Source: CAVSRC01 sp963732845
GTDB taxonomy: Bacteria; Pseudomonadota; Alphaproteobacteria; Rhizobiales; Kaistiaceae
Assembly: GCA_963732845.1 (NCBI GenBank)
Contig: CAVTBE010000018.1
Coordinates: 1 to 64,000 of the forward strand
DNA length: 64,000 bases
Direction of reading: 5' to 3'
Of this stretch, positions 1 through 8,420 are shown in pieces. Each line of letters opens with the position of its first letter. Position 1 is the first letter of the stretch. The position numbers and the translations under genes are program-made. The notes under the pieces are model-generated. The model searched no databases and was not told the origin of the DNA. It saw only the letters and a program-made list of their open reading frames with translations.

Positions 1-2463
1 TCGATCAAGCGGGGCGGAGGTCCGCAGCACCCTCTGGGCGTCAGCCGCGAGATCGGCATCGTTGGTCTGCGAACTGAGATCCGCCAAGGGTCGGCCGATA
101 TCACCGGGTAGAATATTAAAGAGTAGCCGGGTGGCCGGCGTGAAGAAGCGGATGTTGAGGTCGGAGTCCAGAAAGAGCGTCGCGACATCAGTGCTGTAGA
201 GGACGTTCTGCAGGTCGTTCGAGGTCGTGCGCTGCTTCTCCAGGGTTTCCTGCAGCTGACCATTGAGGGCGGTGAGTTCCTCGTTGAGCGACTGCAGCTC
301 CTCCTTGGAGGTCAGCAGCTCCTCGTTGGTCGATTGAAATTCCTCGTTGACCGATAAGGCCTCTTCGTTGGCAACCTTCTGCTCTTCGTTTGAGGACTCC
401 AGTTCGCGGATCGCGGCCTGAAGGTCGGCTCTGGCGGTTTCAAGTTCCTGCTCGAGTTCGGCGATCCGCGGGATGTCCGCCGAAGATGCCGGTCCAGTCG
501 GTTTGCGCTCGTGCTCGGGTTGGTCAACGAAGCCGATCAGCAGCAGTTGTTCGCCTTCGTTCAGGATGGGTCGCACGTCGATACTGAACGGGGCCGCGCT
601 GCGGTCGTCGCTCGCCCGACCACCCGAGACCGCGATGCACGTGTTCTCGTGAACGGCCCGCTCGATTGCCAAGCTGAGCTTGTTGCGAATTTCGGGACGC
701 ACCATGGCCAGCAGATCGAATGTGGGGCTTCCCGGCGCCACGCGCAGGTAGCGATCGATCGGTCCGAGGGTGAAGAGACATTCGCGTTTGCTGTTGATCA
801 GCACCGCTGCCGGCGCGTAGGCCTCCAAGACCAGCCGTCGACACAATTCGGCAAGAGCGGCCTGATGCGAGGCCGCCGAACGTTGGCCAGGGCGCGCCGG
901 GACGCGCACGCCGTCACCGCCGTTCATCGAAAAGCCGAGCTCACCTGGCCGGCTGTGGCCGACATGCCGGAAGATCCGTCCCTCCTTTGAGATCACCTCG
1001 AAGCGACCATCAGACGTATCGACCGTCTCCGAACTGCCGAGCAGCAGAATGCCGCCCTCGCGTAGCGCAAAGTGGAACGCCGAGAGCACCCTCGCCTGCG
1101 CTTCCGGCCGCAGATAGATCAGGAGATTACGGCACGAAACCAGGTCCAGGCGGGAGAATGGCGGATCCGCCAGAACATCCTGGACCGTGAAGACCACCGC
1201 CGCGCGCAACTCCGGCAACACACGATATCCGTGCTCTTCCCGTGAAAAGAAACGAGCAAGGCGCTCCGGTGAAACCTCTGCCTCGATGGCTTGCGGATAG
1301 AAGCCTTCGCGGGCACCGGCGACCGCATCCGGATCGATATCGGAGGCAAAGACCTGAAGCTTGACGTTGCTCTTTGCCGCGCTGATTGCTTCGCGGAACA
1401 GCATGGCGAGGGAGTAGGTCTCCTCGCCGGTGCTGCACCCGGCGATCCAGATGCGCAGGGGCTGGTCGGATGACTGGCGATGGACGAGATCGGGAACGAC
1501 CGTCTCGGCCAGGAGATCGAATGCCTGTCGGTCGCGGAAGAAGCTCGTGACATTGATGAGCAGGTCGCTGGCGAGAAGGTCGAGTTCGTTTGCGTCGCTG
1601 CGCAGGGCCTCGAGATAACGCTCCATGCCGTCGCTCTCGATCGCGGCCATCGCCATGCGCCGCTCGATCCGGCGCTGCAGCGTCCCCGCCTTGTACAGCC
1701 TGAAATCGTGCCCCGTCGTCGTGTGCAGGAGTTCGATGATCTCGGGCAACCACTTCGGTGCGCTATCCTTCGCGCGTGATCCGTTCTGTTTCCGCGTGAG
1801 GATCATCCGCCGATCGTAGGTGATCAGCGCGTCGGGGATCTTCGCAACCGGCAGCACGAGATCGACAGCGCCGGTCGCAATTGCGCTCAGCGGCATGCCG
1901 TCGAAGCCGGCCTCATCAGGCTCCTGTGCAATGATCAGACCGCCGTTCTCCTTCACTGCCTTCAGCCCGAGAGTGCCGTCGGCGCCGGTTCCCGAAAGGA
2001 TCACCGCAACGGCCCGTGGGCCGCATTCCTCCGCCAGGGAATGCAGCAGGAAGTCGAAAGGCAGGCGTGCACCGTGAGGGGCCTGAGGCGGTGACAGTCG
2101 CAGGGCGCCATCGCTTATGGACAGATAGGTTGCCGGTGGAATGACATAGAGGTGGTCCGGCTCAAGCGGCATTCCATCGGTCGCCTGGCGCACGGCCATC
2201 GATGTGTGCCCGGCCAGCAGGTCCACCATCATGCTCTCGTGGGTCGGGTCGAGATGCTGGACCAGAATGAGGGCCATGCCGTTGCCGGCAGGCAGGCCTT
2301 CCATGAGCTTGCTGCAGGCCTCCAGGCCACCGGCCGAGGCGCCTATTCCGACAACCGCGAAGTCGTCGACGCCGCGCGGCGGGCCGCGGGCCGCCAGCGT
2401 CCGCCGGCTCGATCTGGGTCGCGCAGCCCTTGTCTGTGGCGAACGGGAATGTGGCACGTGCAC
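1..2463 (-). CDS. CheB-CheR-PAS hybrid chemotaxis/sensor protein, C-terminus outside window
   Basis: The frame stays open from about 2463 to the window edge and reads as a fused chemoreceptor methylesterase and methyltransferase. First comes a CheB domain with the GASAGGLEA serine motif, a histidine in HLDPTHES and LSGTGADGT. A CheR domain follows, with RRIERRM, WIAGCSTGEETYSLAM and SCRNLLIYL. A PAS-like segment and a glutamate-rich coiled coil (NEEFQSTNEELLTSKEEL) come next, then a second PAS that runs off the window. Relatives often end in a histidine kinase or PAS-GGDEF part. No ATG lies before the CheB core. The in-frame stops TGA (2500-2502) and TAG (2506-2508) leave GTG at 2463 or 2457 as the likely start, with no clear ribosome site. 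The original 5' end may therefore have been lost at the tandem repeat immediately upstream. Role as an adaptation or sensory protein is known for the family; the partner is unknown. Confidence 0.85.
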   Translation of the reverse strand, partial: MHVPHSRSPQTRAARPRSSRRTLAARGPPRGVDDFAVVGIGASAGGLEACSKLMEGLPAGNGMALILVQHLDPTHESMMVDLLAGHTSMAVRQATDGMPLEPDHLYVIPPATYLSISDGALRLSPPQAPHGARLPFDFLLHSLAEECGPRAVAVILSGTGADGTLGLKAVKENGGLIIAQEPDEAGFDGMPLSAIATGAVDLVLPVAKIPDALITYDRRMILTRKQNGSRAKDSAPKWLPEIIELLHTTTGHDFRLYKAGTLQRRIERRMAMAAIESDGMERYLEALRSDANELDLLASDLLINVTSFFRDRQAFDLLAETVVPDLVHRQSSDQPLRIWIAGCSTGEETYSLAMLFREAISAAKSNVKLQVFASDIDPDAVAGAREGFYPQAIEAEVSPERLARFFSREEHGYRVLPELRAAVVFTVQDVLADPPFSRLDLVSCRNLLIYLRPEAQARVLSAFHFALREGGILLLGSSETVDTSDGRFEVISKEGRIFRHVGHSRPGELGFSMNGGDGVRVPARPGQRSAASHQAALAELCRRLVLEAYAPAAVLINSKRECLFTLGPIDRYLRVAPGSPTFDLLAMVRPEIRNKLSLAIERAVHENTCIAVSGGRASDDRSAAPFSIDVRPILNEGEQLLLIGFVDQPEHERKPTGPASSADIPRIAELEQELETARADLQAAIRELESSNEEQKVANEEALSVNEEFQSTNEELLTSKEELQSLNEELTALNGQLQETLEKQRTTSNDLQNVLYSTDVATLFLDSDLNIRFFTPATRLLFNILPGDIGRPLADLSSQTNDADLAADAQRVLRTSAPLDR

Positions 2464-2503
2464 GGCTTTCAAAGCGCTGGCGATCAGCGGGAACTTCGGT
2501 CAA

Positions 2504-2549
2504 TCCTATGGTGGCCGTGTGTTAAGTCCTATGGTGGCCGTGTGTTAAG
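2504..2549. repeat. Two perfect tandem copies of a 23 bp unit
   Basis: A 23 bp unit (2504-2526) beginning TCCTATGGTGGCCG is repeated exactly at 2527-2549. It abuts the poorly defined 5' end of the CheB-CheR gene and contains the stop codons that limit that frame. I see no transposase or flanking inverted repeats, so it may be a small duplication scar. Confidence 0.85.
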
Positions 2550-2643
2550 TTTATCACAGTCTCCTCGTGGCGGAGACGTAGAGTTCATTAATTCTGGGTA
2601 ACCTATCGGCCGCAGACGGCGCCCTGCCCCCGCGGCCGGTTGA

Positions 2644-2654
2644 GTACTTTCCGA
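2644..2654 (+). promoter_or_regulatory. Shared upstream motif GTACTTTCCGA, copy 1
   Basis: The sequence TGAGTACTTTCCGA (2641-2654) lies 72-85 bases before the small membrane protein at 2726. Near-identical copies occur upstream of the genes at 3821 and 5764, in the same orientation. It may be a promoter element or activator site; I cannot assign the factor. Confidence 0.4.
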
Positions 2655-2725
2655 TCCTGTCTTTGTTGATCTTCGTTCGGCTACGTTCAGGTTCGCTGAA
2701 CAAACATGATTTACGGAGAGTTCAT

Positions 2726-2914
2726 ATGGCCTTCCTTTTGCTTCTTGTTGCCGGCATGGCGGCGCTGCTTGCGATGAATGCCGGCTGTTACTTGTGGCTG
2801 CGTGCGAACGAAGCGGGCCGCACCCCGCCGGTTCGGCACCTCGCGGCCATCGCAATCCTTGGGTCGGCTCGCCTTGGGTCGGCTCGGCAAAAGTGGCTGC
2901 GCGGCAGTCGGTAA
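2726..2914 (+). CDS. Small hydrophobic protein, possible membrane anchor
   Basis: This 62-residue frame begins at ATG 2726, five bases after the ribosome site GGAGAG (2715-2720). Residues 2-22 (AFLLLLVAGMAALLAMNAGC) form one transmembrane helix or a cleavable signal; the rest is basic. A 14-base direct repeat (CTTGGGTCGGCTCG, about 2860-2887) inside the gene encodes a repeated GSARL and suggests recent slippage near the 3' end. An upstream copy of the TTTCCGA motif supports expression. I do not recognise the family, and the tail may be altered from an ancestral version. Confidence 0.45.
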   Translation: MAFLLLLVAGMAALLAMNAGCYLWLRANEAGRTPPVRHLAAIAILGSARLGSARQKWLRGSR

Positions 2915-2995
2915 TGCGTCCATCAAATCGGTTGCGGACCGCGCCGGGCGCCGCGAATTGAACGTCTGACTTTGCGACGAACTGGAGATCCGACA

Positions 2996-3589
2996 ATGCA
3001 GCCGGCCCTTAACGCTCCGCTCGACACCATCCGCCCGCGGCCGGGTGCCCCTCGGATCGTTTCTCGCATCGTGTCGCCGATCTTGGCCGACGAGTGGCGA
3101 GGGCAGGCGTTTGGCGTCCTGCGTATCGTCTTCGGTTGCATCTGGGCAATTGACGCCGCTTTCAAATGGCAACCGGCATTCCAGACGGGATTCGTCACCT
3201 ATCTGACCGGCGCGCTCGATGGTCAGCCCGCAATGGTGAAAGCCTGGATCGGGTTCTGGATCGACATCGTCAAGGTCGATCCGCACGTCTTCGCGCTCAT
3301 CGTCGCTGCCAGCGAAACGGCTCTCGCAATCGCCCTCATCCTCGGTCTACTCAGCAATCTCGCCGATCTCGGCGGCGTTCTGCTCGCACTGGTGATCTGG
3401 TCGACCGCCGAGGGTTTCGGCGGACCCTATCAAGCCGGATCGACCGACATCGGCGGCGCGATCATCTATTTCCTTGTCTTCATCGCGCTGTTCCTGTCGC
3501 AGTCGGGTCTTTACTTCGGCCTCGACCGACGCCTCACACCGTCGCTCGGTCGATGGGGCTGGCTCGCATCTGGCCCAATCGGGCGCTGA
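2996..3589 (+). CDS. DoxX/DoxD-like integral membrane protein
   Basis: The 197-residue product has about four hydrophobic segments, an N-terminal RGQAFGVLRIVFGCIWAID helix and the later motif ASETALAIALILGLLSNLAD. This pattern fits the DoxX/DoxD family (small-subunit-like proteins of thiosulfate:quinone oxidoreductase and related redox membrane proteins). A start at ATG 2996 is chosen because GGAG (2984-2987) precedes it; a TTG start at 2972 is possible but lacks a site. It is the first of several co-oriented small genes. A specific substrate cannot be inferred, and no large-subunit partner lies next to it. Confidence 0.65.
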   Translation: MQPALNAPLDTIRPRPGAPRIVSRIVSPILADEWRGQAFGVLRIVFGCIWAIDAAFKWQPAFQTGFVTYLTGALDGQPAMVKAWIGFWIDIVKVDPHVFALIVAASETALAIALILGLLSNLADLGGVLLALVIWSTAEGFGGPYQAGSTDIGGAIIYFLVFIALFLSQSGLYFGLDRRLTPSLGRWGWLASGPIGR

Positions 3590-3713
3590 TGGCGCGCACA
3601 TTGGGCGGCGACCAGACGGCGGTCGAAAAGCGACGCGGCTGGCGGGCGCCCTCACGCTCGGGACTTGGCCGACAACGGGCGGCAGCCGGTCGGACCGGTC
3701 GGAGTCCACTTAG

Positions 3714-3724
3714 GTAGTTTCCGA
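3714..3724 (+). promoter_or_regulatory. Shared upstream motif GTAGTTTCCGA, copy 2
   Basis: The motif GTAGTTTCCGA lies about 97 bases before the conserved hypothetical gene at 3821. It differs by one base from the copy at 2644 and matches the copy at 5544 exactly. Confidence 0.4.
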
Positions 3725-3820
3725 GTTTGACACAGCCCGACGCCGAACAATATGGTTATCGCCGTGGTGCCCCGCATCGGCCGTTGCGATCGATCGAGGC
3801 ACAAGAAATCGGTGATTGAA

Positions 3821-4315
3821 ATGCCCCGTACCGCTTCAATTGCCAACCTTGGTTCAGAGTTCGACGACTTTCTGTTCGCGCCGATCGGCGAGGAACGAAA
3901 TGGCATGCCACTGAGTGTCGTCTCAGCTCTGGCACGGTCCGACGTCGACCCGTGGCAAGAGGCCGCCCAATTGGCCCGCTTGCCTGTCGAGGCAGCAACC
4001 CAGAGATTAGCCTCTTTGATTACCGCCCTTCCCGAAGCGTCGGGGCCGCGATGGGACCCAGGGACAATTGCCGCCCGCCTGATCGGGCTTCTGCCTCATA
4101 CGGCGGCCTCCCCGAGCCCGTCGTCGAAGGCTGTGCTCGACGCTGGTGCGGCGAACAGGTCCCAGATCCTGGTCTACGTGATCTTCATGGTGATCACGTT
4201 GAGCGTCCAATTGATCGCAGCAAGCCATCAACCACCGGCGCAAGTCGGTGACGGGAATCCGCCAGCGTCCAGCACCCTCTCCACCAACACGCAGACGCCA
4301 CCCGCGCACCGGTGA
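3821..4315 (+). CDS. Conserved hypothetical protein with C-terminal membrane helix
   Basis: The chosen start, ATG 3821, gives 164 residues beginning MPRTASIANLGSEFDD. This N-terminal part (SEFDDFLFAPIGEERNG, then DPWQEAAQLARLP) resembles hypothetical proteins I associate with Bradyrhizobium-like genomes, where it is usually a short soluble protein. Here a hydrophobic stretch (ILVYVIFMVITLSVQLIAA) near residues 123-142 adds a probable membrane anchor followed by a Ser/Thr/Pro-rich tail. No enzyme motif is visible. It sits between the DoxX-like gene and a small Gln-rich protein on the same strand, and a TTTCCGA motif lies upstream. Function unknown. Confidence 0.6.
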   Translation: MPRTASIANLGSEFDDFLFAPIGEERNGMPLSVVSALARSDVDPWQEAAQLARLPVEAATQRLASLITALPEASGPRWDPGTIAARLIGLLPHTAASPSPSSKAVLDAGAANRSQILVYVIFMVITLSVQLIAASHQPPAQVGDGNPPASSTLSTNTQTPPAHR

Positions 4316-4347
4316 AGATCGATCGGACAAGGCAGAAGGGAGATGTC

Positions 4348-4524
4348 ATGACCGAGCAAGAAACGCAGTCGAACTTAAACGGCCAGCTTGAGCAGACGGA
4401 GCCACAGCAGGCAACCTCACCGGAGCAGATGGGTCAACAGGAACAGCAAGGGCCCGCAGGCGGGCCGGCCCAGCCCAACCCGCGCCGCGCCGCCGGGCGG
4501 CGACCGCTCTTCCGCAGCGACTGA
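4348..4524 (+). CDS. Small Gln/Pro-rich hypothetical protein
   Basis: A 58-residue protein starts at ATG 4348, with an AAGGGAG ribosome site at 4336-4342. The composition is low-complexity, rich in Gln, Glu and Pro, and the end is basic (RRAAGRRPLFRSD). The strong ribosome site and the gap of only 32 bases from the preceding gene suggest real expression and cotranscription. It is probably disordered; no domain is recognised. Confidence 0.5.
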   Translation: MTEQETQSNLNGQLEQTEPQQATSPEQMGQQEQQGPAGGPAQPNPRRAAGRRPLFRSD

Positions 4525-4547
4525 TCCGGCGAGAGACCCGTCAGTAT

Positions 4548-5057
4548 TTGCGCCATGTTTCGATCATCCGCGTCGAGCACGCGGTCGAAGACAAGGATGC
4601 CGTGCGCGGCTTCGCCGAGACCACCTACGCCGCCAAGTCTTGGAAGCGGGAGGGCCGCGTCTCAGGCCGCATCGAGGCGACGCGGCTCGGTCTCGATATC
4701 CGCTACGTCGTCATCAGCATCATGACCGGCGCGGCCGAATGGCTCTATGCCGACCTCTACTGCGCCCGCGGCCAGGCCGAGAACCTGATCAAGCTGCACA
4801 AAGCCCAGCTCGCCTCCGACCGCACCAGCTGCCGGGCCGCGACTGTCAACCAGATGCGGCTTTTCCTTCACACCGCCGCTTACTGGCTGATCCTCGCCGT
4901 GCGCGACGTCAAGCGCGGCGACGGCAAAGGCTATGCCGGCATCGTCAACGCGCTGTTCTATGCCGACAACTGCGAAATGGTCTACGGCGACGCCCAGGCC
5001 GTGCTGGTCAAGATGATCGAGGCGGTGCGCGGGCTGGGGCTGTCGGCGGCGGCCTGA
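4548..5057 (+). pseudogene. Chimeric remnant: IS1380-type transposase C-terminus joined to a pntB-like tail
   Basis: The first ~115 residues match the C-terminal third of IS1380-family DDE transposases: KSWKREGRV, then LYCARGQAENLIKLHK, LASDRTSC and MRLFLHTAAYWL. The N-terminal catalytic part is missing and there is no good start. After HTAAYWLILAVRD the character changes: KGYAGIVNALFYADNCEM followed by VYGDAQAVL resembles the last ~45 residues of NAD(P) transhydrogenase subunit beta, where family members read GYAG(V/I)xNxLFxxDNTxML(F/Y)GDA. I infer that an insertion and deletion joined an IS fragment to the end of a lost pntB. The combined frame is probably not functional. Identification of the transposase part is firm; the pntB part is moderate. 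Confidence 0.7.
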
Positions 5058-5085
5058 ACCGGGTCGACACACAGGAGGAAGAGTT

Positions 5086-5436
5086 ATGCAGATCCAGGTG
5101 AGCACCGACCACAATATCGACGGCAACGAGAGGTTCGTGCGTCACGTCGAGGCAGAGTTGAGGACTGCCCTCAGCGGGTTCAATGGCGACATTACGAGGG
5201 TCGAAGTCCACTTCAGCGACGAGAATGGCGCGGAGGCGGGCGGCGTCGACAAGCGATGCCTCCTGGAAGTCAGGACTGCCCATCGCCAGCCCGTAGCGCT
5301 GGGCCATACCGGCGAAACCCTCGAAAAGGCGCTCGACGGCGCTGCGAAGAAGATGCGGCGGGTGCTCGAGTTGACGCTCGGGCGTTTGCACGATCACAAG
5401 GGTGGCGATTCGGTCCGGAAGGAAGAGATTTCCTGA
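5086..5436 (+). CDS. HPF/RaiA-like ribosome-associated protein, short form
   Basis: The 116-residue product begins MQIQVSTDHNIDGNE and continues with an alternating strand/helix pattern (ITRVEVHFSDENG, then a Lys-rich helix GAAKKMRRVLELTLGRL). This fits the ribosome hibernation factor/RaiA fold without the C-terminal dimerisation domain. Such proteins bind the small subunit and inactivate ribosomes under stress. The start is well defined by AGGAGG (5073-5078) before ATG 5086. It is a paralogue of the long-form HPF at 56659-57246. Its position between a pntB-like remnant and transketolase fits a stress and central-metabolism island. Confidence 0.7.
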   Translation: MQIQVSTDHNIDGNERFVRHVEAELRTALSGFNGDITRVEVHFSDENGAEAGGVDKRCLLEVRTAHRQPVALGHTGETLEKALDGAAKKMRRVLELTLGRLHDHKGGDSVRKEEIS

Positions 5437-5763
5437 ATTACCTCCCGTGGGCGATCACGCGCCACCGGACCTTGGTGCGGCGATCCGTTCTTTCAGTGGC
5501 GGCGCATCACGTTCGAATCAAAACTGCACTCGCCGGATAATGAGTAGTTTCCGAATCTTCCGCCGCGGAGACGCGGCGGCTTATGCTCGGGGTGATGAAA
5601 GCGCGACGGGAGCGACGCCGCCCGCGCGAGCAACTCGCGGAACCGTTTGCGGCAGTGCCTGTGCCTAACGCGGACTGGCTCGCGGCAGATGAATTGCCCT
5701 CTATCTTGGCTCGAGTCCGGGCCAGGGTGGCATTTCAGGCCTCGTCGACGCGACGGAGGAAGC
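5437..5763. other. Transketolase upstream region with hairpin and TTTCCGA motif
   Basis: This 327-base gap contains no convincing gene. The third copy of the GTAGTTTCCGA motif is at 5544-5554. Just after it lies a perfect hairpin, CCGCCGCG (5560-5567), loop GAGA, CGCGGCGG (5572-5579), not followed by a T run. The motif is about 210 bases before the transketolase start, so a long leader is possible. Confidence 0.5.
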
Positions 5764-7977
5764 ATGACGGACCTGAATAAGGCCGCCAACGGGGCCGCTC
5801 TCGACTCGGCAAAGGCTGCGGTTCGGTCTGCATCGCCGCGCCGCGATGCCACACCATCGCCCTACGGGTCGCCGCTCCCTGGTGCCGGCGCCGGCAGCCA
5901 TCGTCGGGCGAGCGCTTCGATCGACCAGCTGTGCATCAACACCATTCGCGCCCTGTCGATGGATGCCGTGCAACAGGCCAATTCCGGTCACCCAGGCACG
6001 CCGATGGCCCTTGCCCCGGTGATCTTCACGCTGTGGCAGCGGTTCCTGCGTTTCGATCCGGCCGACCCGATTTGGCCAAATCGGGACCGCTTCGTGCTGT
6101 CCAACGGCCACGCCTCGATGCTCCTCTATGCAATGCTGCATCTCACCGGCACGAGGGCGGTTAATGCAGAATACGAGCGCCTCGACCAGCCGTCGGTCAG
6201 CCTGGATGACATCAAGCGCTTCCGCGAGCTGGGCAGCCATTGCCCGGGACATCCTGAATATCGTCTGACGACCGGCGTCGAGACGACCACAGGTCCGCTC
6301 GGACAGGGCTGCGCGACCAGCGTCGGCATGGCCATTGCGGAGCGCTGGCTCGCCAAGCACTTCAATCGGTTCGGGTTCGCCCTGTTCGACTATGACGTTT
6401 ACGCGATGTGCGGCGACGGTGACATGATGGAGGGCGTCACCAGCGAGGCCGCCTCGCTCGCTGGTCACCTCATGCTCGGGAATCTCTGCTGGATCTACGA
6501 CAGCAACCGCGTCACCATCGAAGGCCATACCGATCTCGCATTCAGTGATGATGTTGCGGCCCGCTTCCTCGCTTATGGCTGGGACGTGCAGAGAGTCGGC
6601 GACGCCAATGACACTGGGCGGATCGCGCAGGCTATCGAGGCATTCGGGCGGGTCCACGACGTTCCCACGCTCATCATTATCGAAAGCCATATTGGGTACG
6701 GTGCTCCTCACAAGCACGACACCAGCGCCGCGCACGGCGAGCCGCTTGGCGAGGAGGAGGTTCGCCTCGCAAAGCGCAGCTATGGATGGCCGGAGGACGC
6801 CAGGTTCCTTGCGCCGGAGGGGGTGCGTGAGCATTTCCATGCCGGCATCGGTCAGCGTGGTCAGCGGCTCCAGGCGGCATGGGCTGTCCGTCTCGAGGCG
6901 TACCGCGCAAAGTACCCGGCTCTCGCCGACCAGATCGATCGCATGCAGGCACGCGACCTTCCCGATGGCTGGGAGCTTGCCTTGCCTGACTTTGCCGGCG
7001 ATTCGAAAGGCCTCGCAACTCGTGATTCGTCCACCCAGGTGCTGAACGCCGTCGCGACCAAATATCCTTGGTTGATTGGCGGCGCGGCAGACCTCGCACC
7101 ATCCACCAAGACGCGCCTCACATTCGAGGGGGCGGGGGACTTCGAGGCCGAGAAATGGGGCGGTCGCAACCTTCATTTCGGCATTCGCGAGCACGCCATG
7201 GGCGCGATCGTGAACGGACTGGCGTTGTCCAAGGTCCGCGCCTACGGCTCCAGCTTTCTCGTATTTTCCGACTACATGAAACCCGCCATCCGGTTGAGCG
7301 CGCTGATGGAGCTCCCGGTGATCTTCATCTTCACCCATGATTCCATCGGCTTGGGGCAGGACGGGCCCACGCATCAGCCGATCGAGCAACTCGTCGCGCT
7401 ACGCGCGATCCCCGGCCTCATCACGTTGCGGCCCGCGGACGCCAACGAGGTAGTCGAGGCGTGGCGTGTGATCGTCGGATTGAAGCACCAACCCGCCTGT
7501 CTGGTGTTGACCCGTCAGGCGCTCCCGACATTCGACCGCAAGCGCTATGCGTCGGCCGCTGGTGTCGCGCGTGGCGCCTATGTCATGGCTGATGCTAAGC
7601 GCAGCAAGCCAGCCGTGATCCTCATCGGCTCGGGCAGCGAGGTTGCGCTCTGCGCTGACGCCTACCAGACGCTCACGGACGAGGGCATCGCCGCTCGGGT
7701 CGTCAGCATGCCGTCGTGGGAGTTGTTCGAGCGACAGGATCAGGCCTATCGCGACAGCGTGCTTCCACCCGACGTCACGGCACGCGTCTCGGTCGAGGCG
7801 GGCTCGGTGATCGGCTGGGATCGTTACGTCGGCAGTAACGGAGCGCGGATTGGTATGCACTCCTTCGGCGCCTCGGCCCCGATCACCGACTTGCTGCAGA
7901 AATTCGGCTTCACGGCCGAAAAGGTGCTCTCCGCCGCGAAAGAGCAGATCGAGCGGGCTGCGGATAAAGCGGCATGA
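5764..7977 (+). CDS. tkt: Transketolase
   Basis: The product is 737 residues and catalyses thiamine-diphosphate-dependent two-carbon transfer between pentose-phosphate and glycolytic sugars in the cytosol. Visible family motifs include ANSGHPGTPMALAP, the TPP site GDGDMMEGVTSEAASLAG near residue 218, GIREHAMGAIVNGLAL and HDSIGLGQDGPTHQP. ATG 5764 is preceded by GGAGGA (5754-5759). About 50 residues (rich in Ser, Arg and Pro) precede the usual N-terminus, an extension relative to typical ~660-residue enzymes. A degraded transaldolase follows directly, so the original unit was probably tkt-tal. This may be an accessory copy rather than the housekeeping one. Confidence 0.93.
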   Translation: MTDLNKAANGAALDSAKAAVRSASPRRDATPSPYGSPLPGAGAGSHRRASASIDQLCINTIRALSMDAVQQANSGHPGTPMALAPVIFTLWQRFLRFDPADPIWPNRDRFVLSNGHASMLLYAMLHLTGTRAVNAEYERLDQPSVSLDDIKRFRELGSHCPGHPEYRLTTGVETTTGPLGQGCATSVGMAIAERWLAKHFNRFGFALFDYDVYAMCGDGDMMEGVTSEAASLAGHLMLGNLCWIYDSNRVTIEGHTDLAFSDDVAARFLAYGWDVQRVGDANDTGRIAQAIEAFGRVHDVPTLIIIESHIGYGAPHKHDTSAAHGEPLGEEEVRLAKRSYGWPEDARFLAPEGVREHFHAGIGQRGQRLQAAWAVRLEAYRAKYPALADQIDRMQARDLPDGWELALPDFAGDSKGLATRDSSTQVLNAVATKYPWLIGGAADLAPSTKTRLTFEGAGDFEAEKWGGRNLHFGIREHAMGAIVNGLALSKVRAYGSSFLVFSDYMKPAIRLSALMELPVIFIFTHDSIGLGQDGPTHQPIEQLVALRAIPGLITLRPADANEVVEAWRVIVGLKHQPACLVLTRQALPTFDRKRYASAAGVARGAYVMADAKRSKPAVILIGSGSEVALCADAYQTLTDEGIAARVVSMPSWELFERQDQAYRDSVLPPDVTARVSVEAGSVIGWDRYVGSNGARIGMHSFGASAPITDLLQKFGFTAEKVLSAAKEQIERAADKAA

Positions 7978-7983
7978 ACCCGC

Positions 7984-8420
7984 TTGAACCTCGGTGACTG
8001 GAAACTGACCGATTGCTTGCACGGCAAGGCGGCAATCGCCAAGGCGAAACTCGCCTGCGCCCGCTACGAGGCTCTGTTTGTCGGGCCCGCGCTGGGAGAT
8101 CACTGGGCCCAAATCCGGCTCGAAGACGCAGCGCCTTCTGTGGGGCCTCTGCCCGCGTCAAGAGCTTTGTATATAAAGGCACGATGTATGTCTCCGGGCG
8201 CTGATCGGCAGCGACGCCGTGGATACGCTCCCGCCTCGACTACGGACGCGTTCCACGACCACTGTGAGGCCGTACGCGGTGTCTTCTATGAGGGCGTGCA
8301 GAGAGGTTGCCCACACCTTTGCTCGCTAAGTTGGAGCGCCTTGGCATCTCCTTGAAGGACGTCACGGACGAATTGGTGAGCGAGGCTTCTGCATCAGTCG
8401 GCCGCTTCATCTTCGTCTGA
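7984..8420 (+). pseudogene. tal: Transaldolase remnant with multiple frameshifts
   Basis: Pieces of the transaldolase C-terminal region are recognisable in all three plus frames and in the correct order: HGKAAIAKAKLACARYEALF; KSGSKTQRLLW (about 8111-8143); ARVKSFVYKGTMYV; ALIGSDAVDTLPP; ASTTDAFHDHCEAV; and LERLGISLKDVTDELVSEA ending at TGA 8418-8420. The N-terminal half, including the Schiff-base lysine region, is absent. The order and content match known transaldolase (helix GKxAIANAKLAY, then LLWASTS and GISLKEVTDKLL). At least three indels are needed, so this is an old pseudogene. It follows tkt with no gap, as expected for a former tkt-tal operon. Confidence 0.75.

Noticed and set aside
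5583..5780. 65-residue plus frame ahead of transketolase
   Set aside because: It has no ribosome site, overlaps the transketolase start and looks random.
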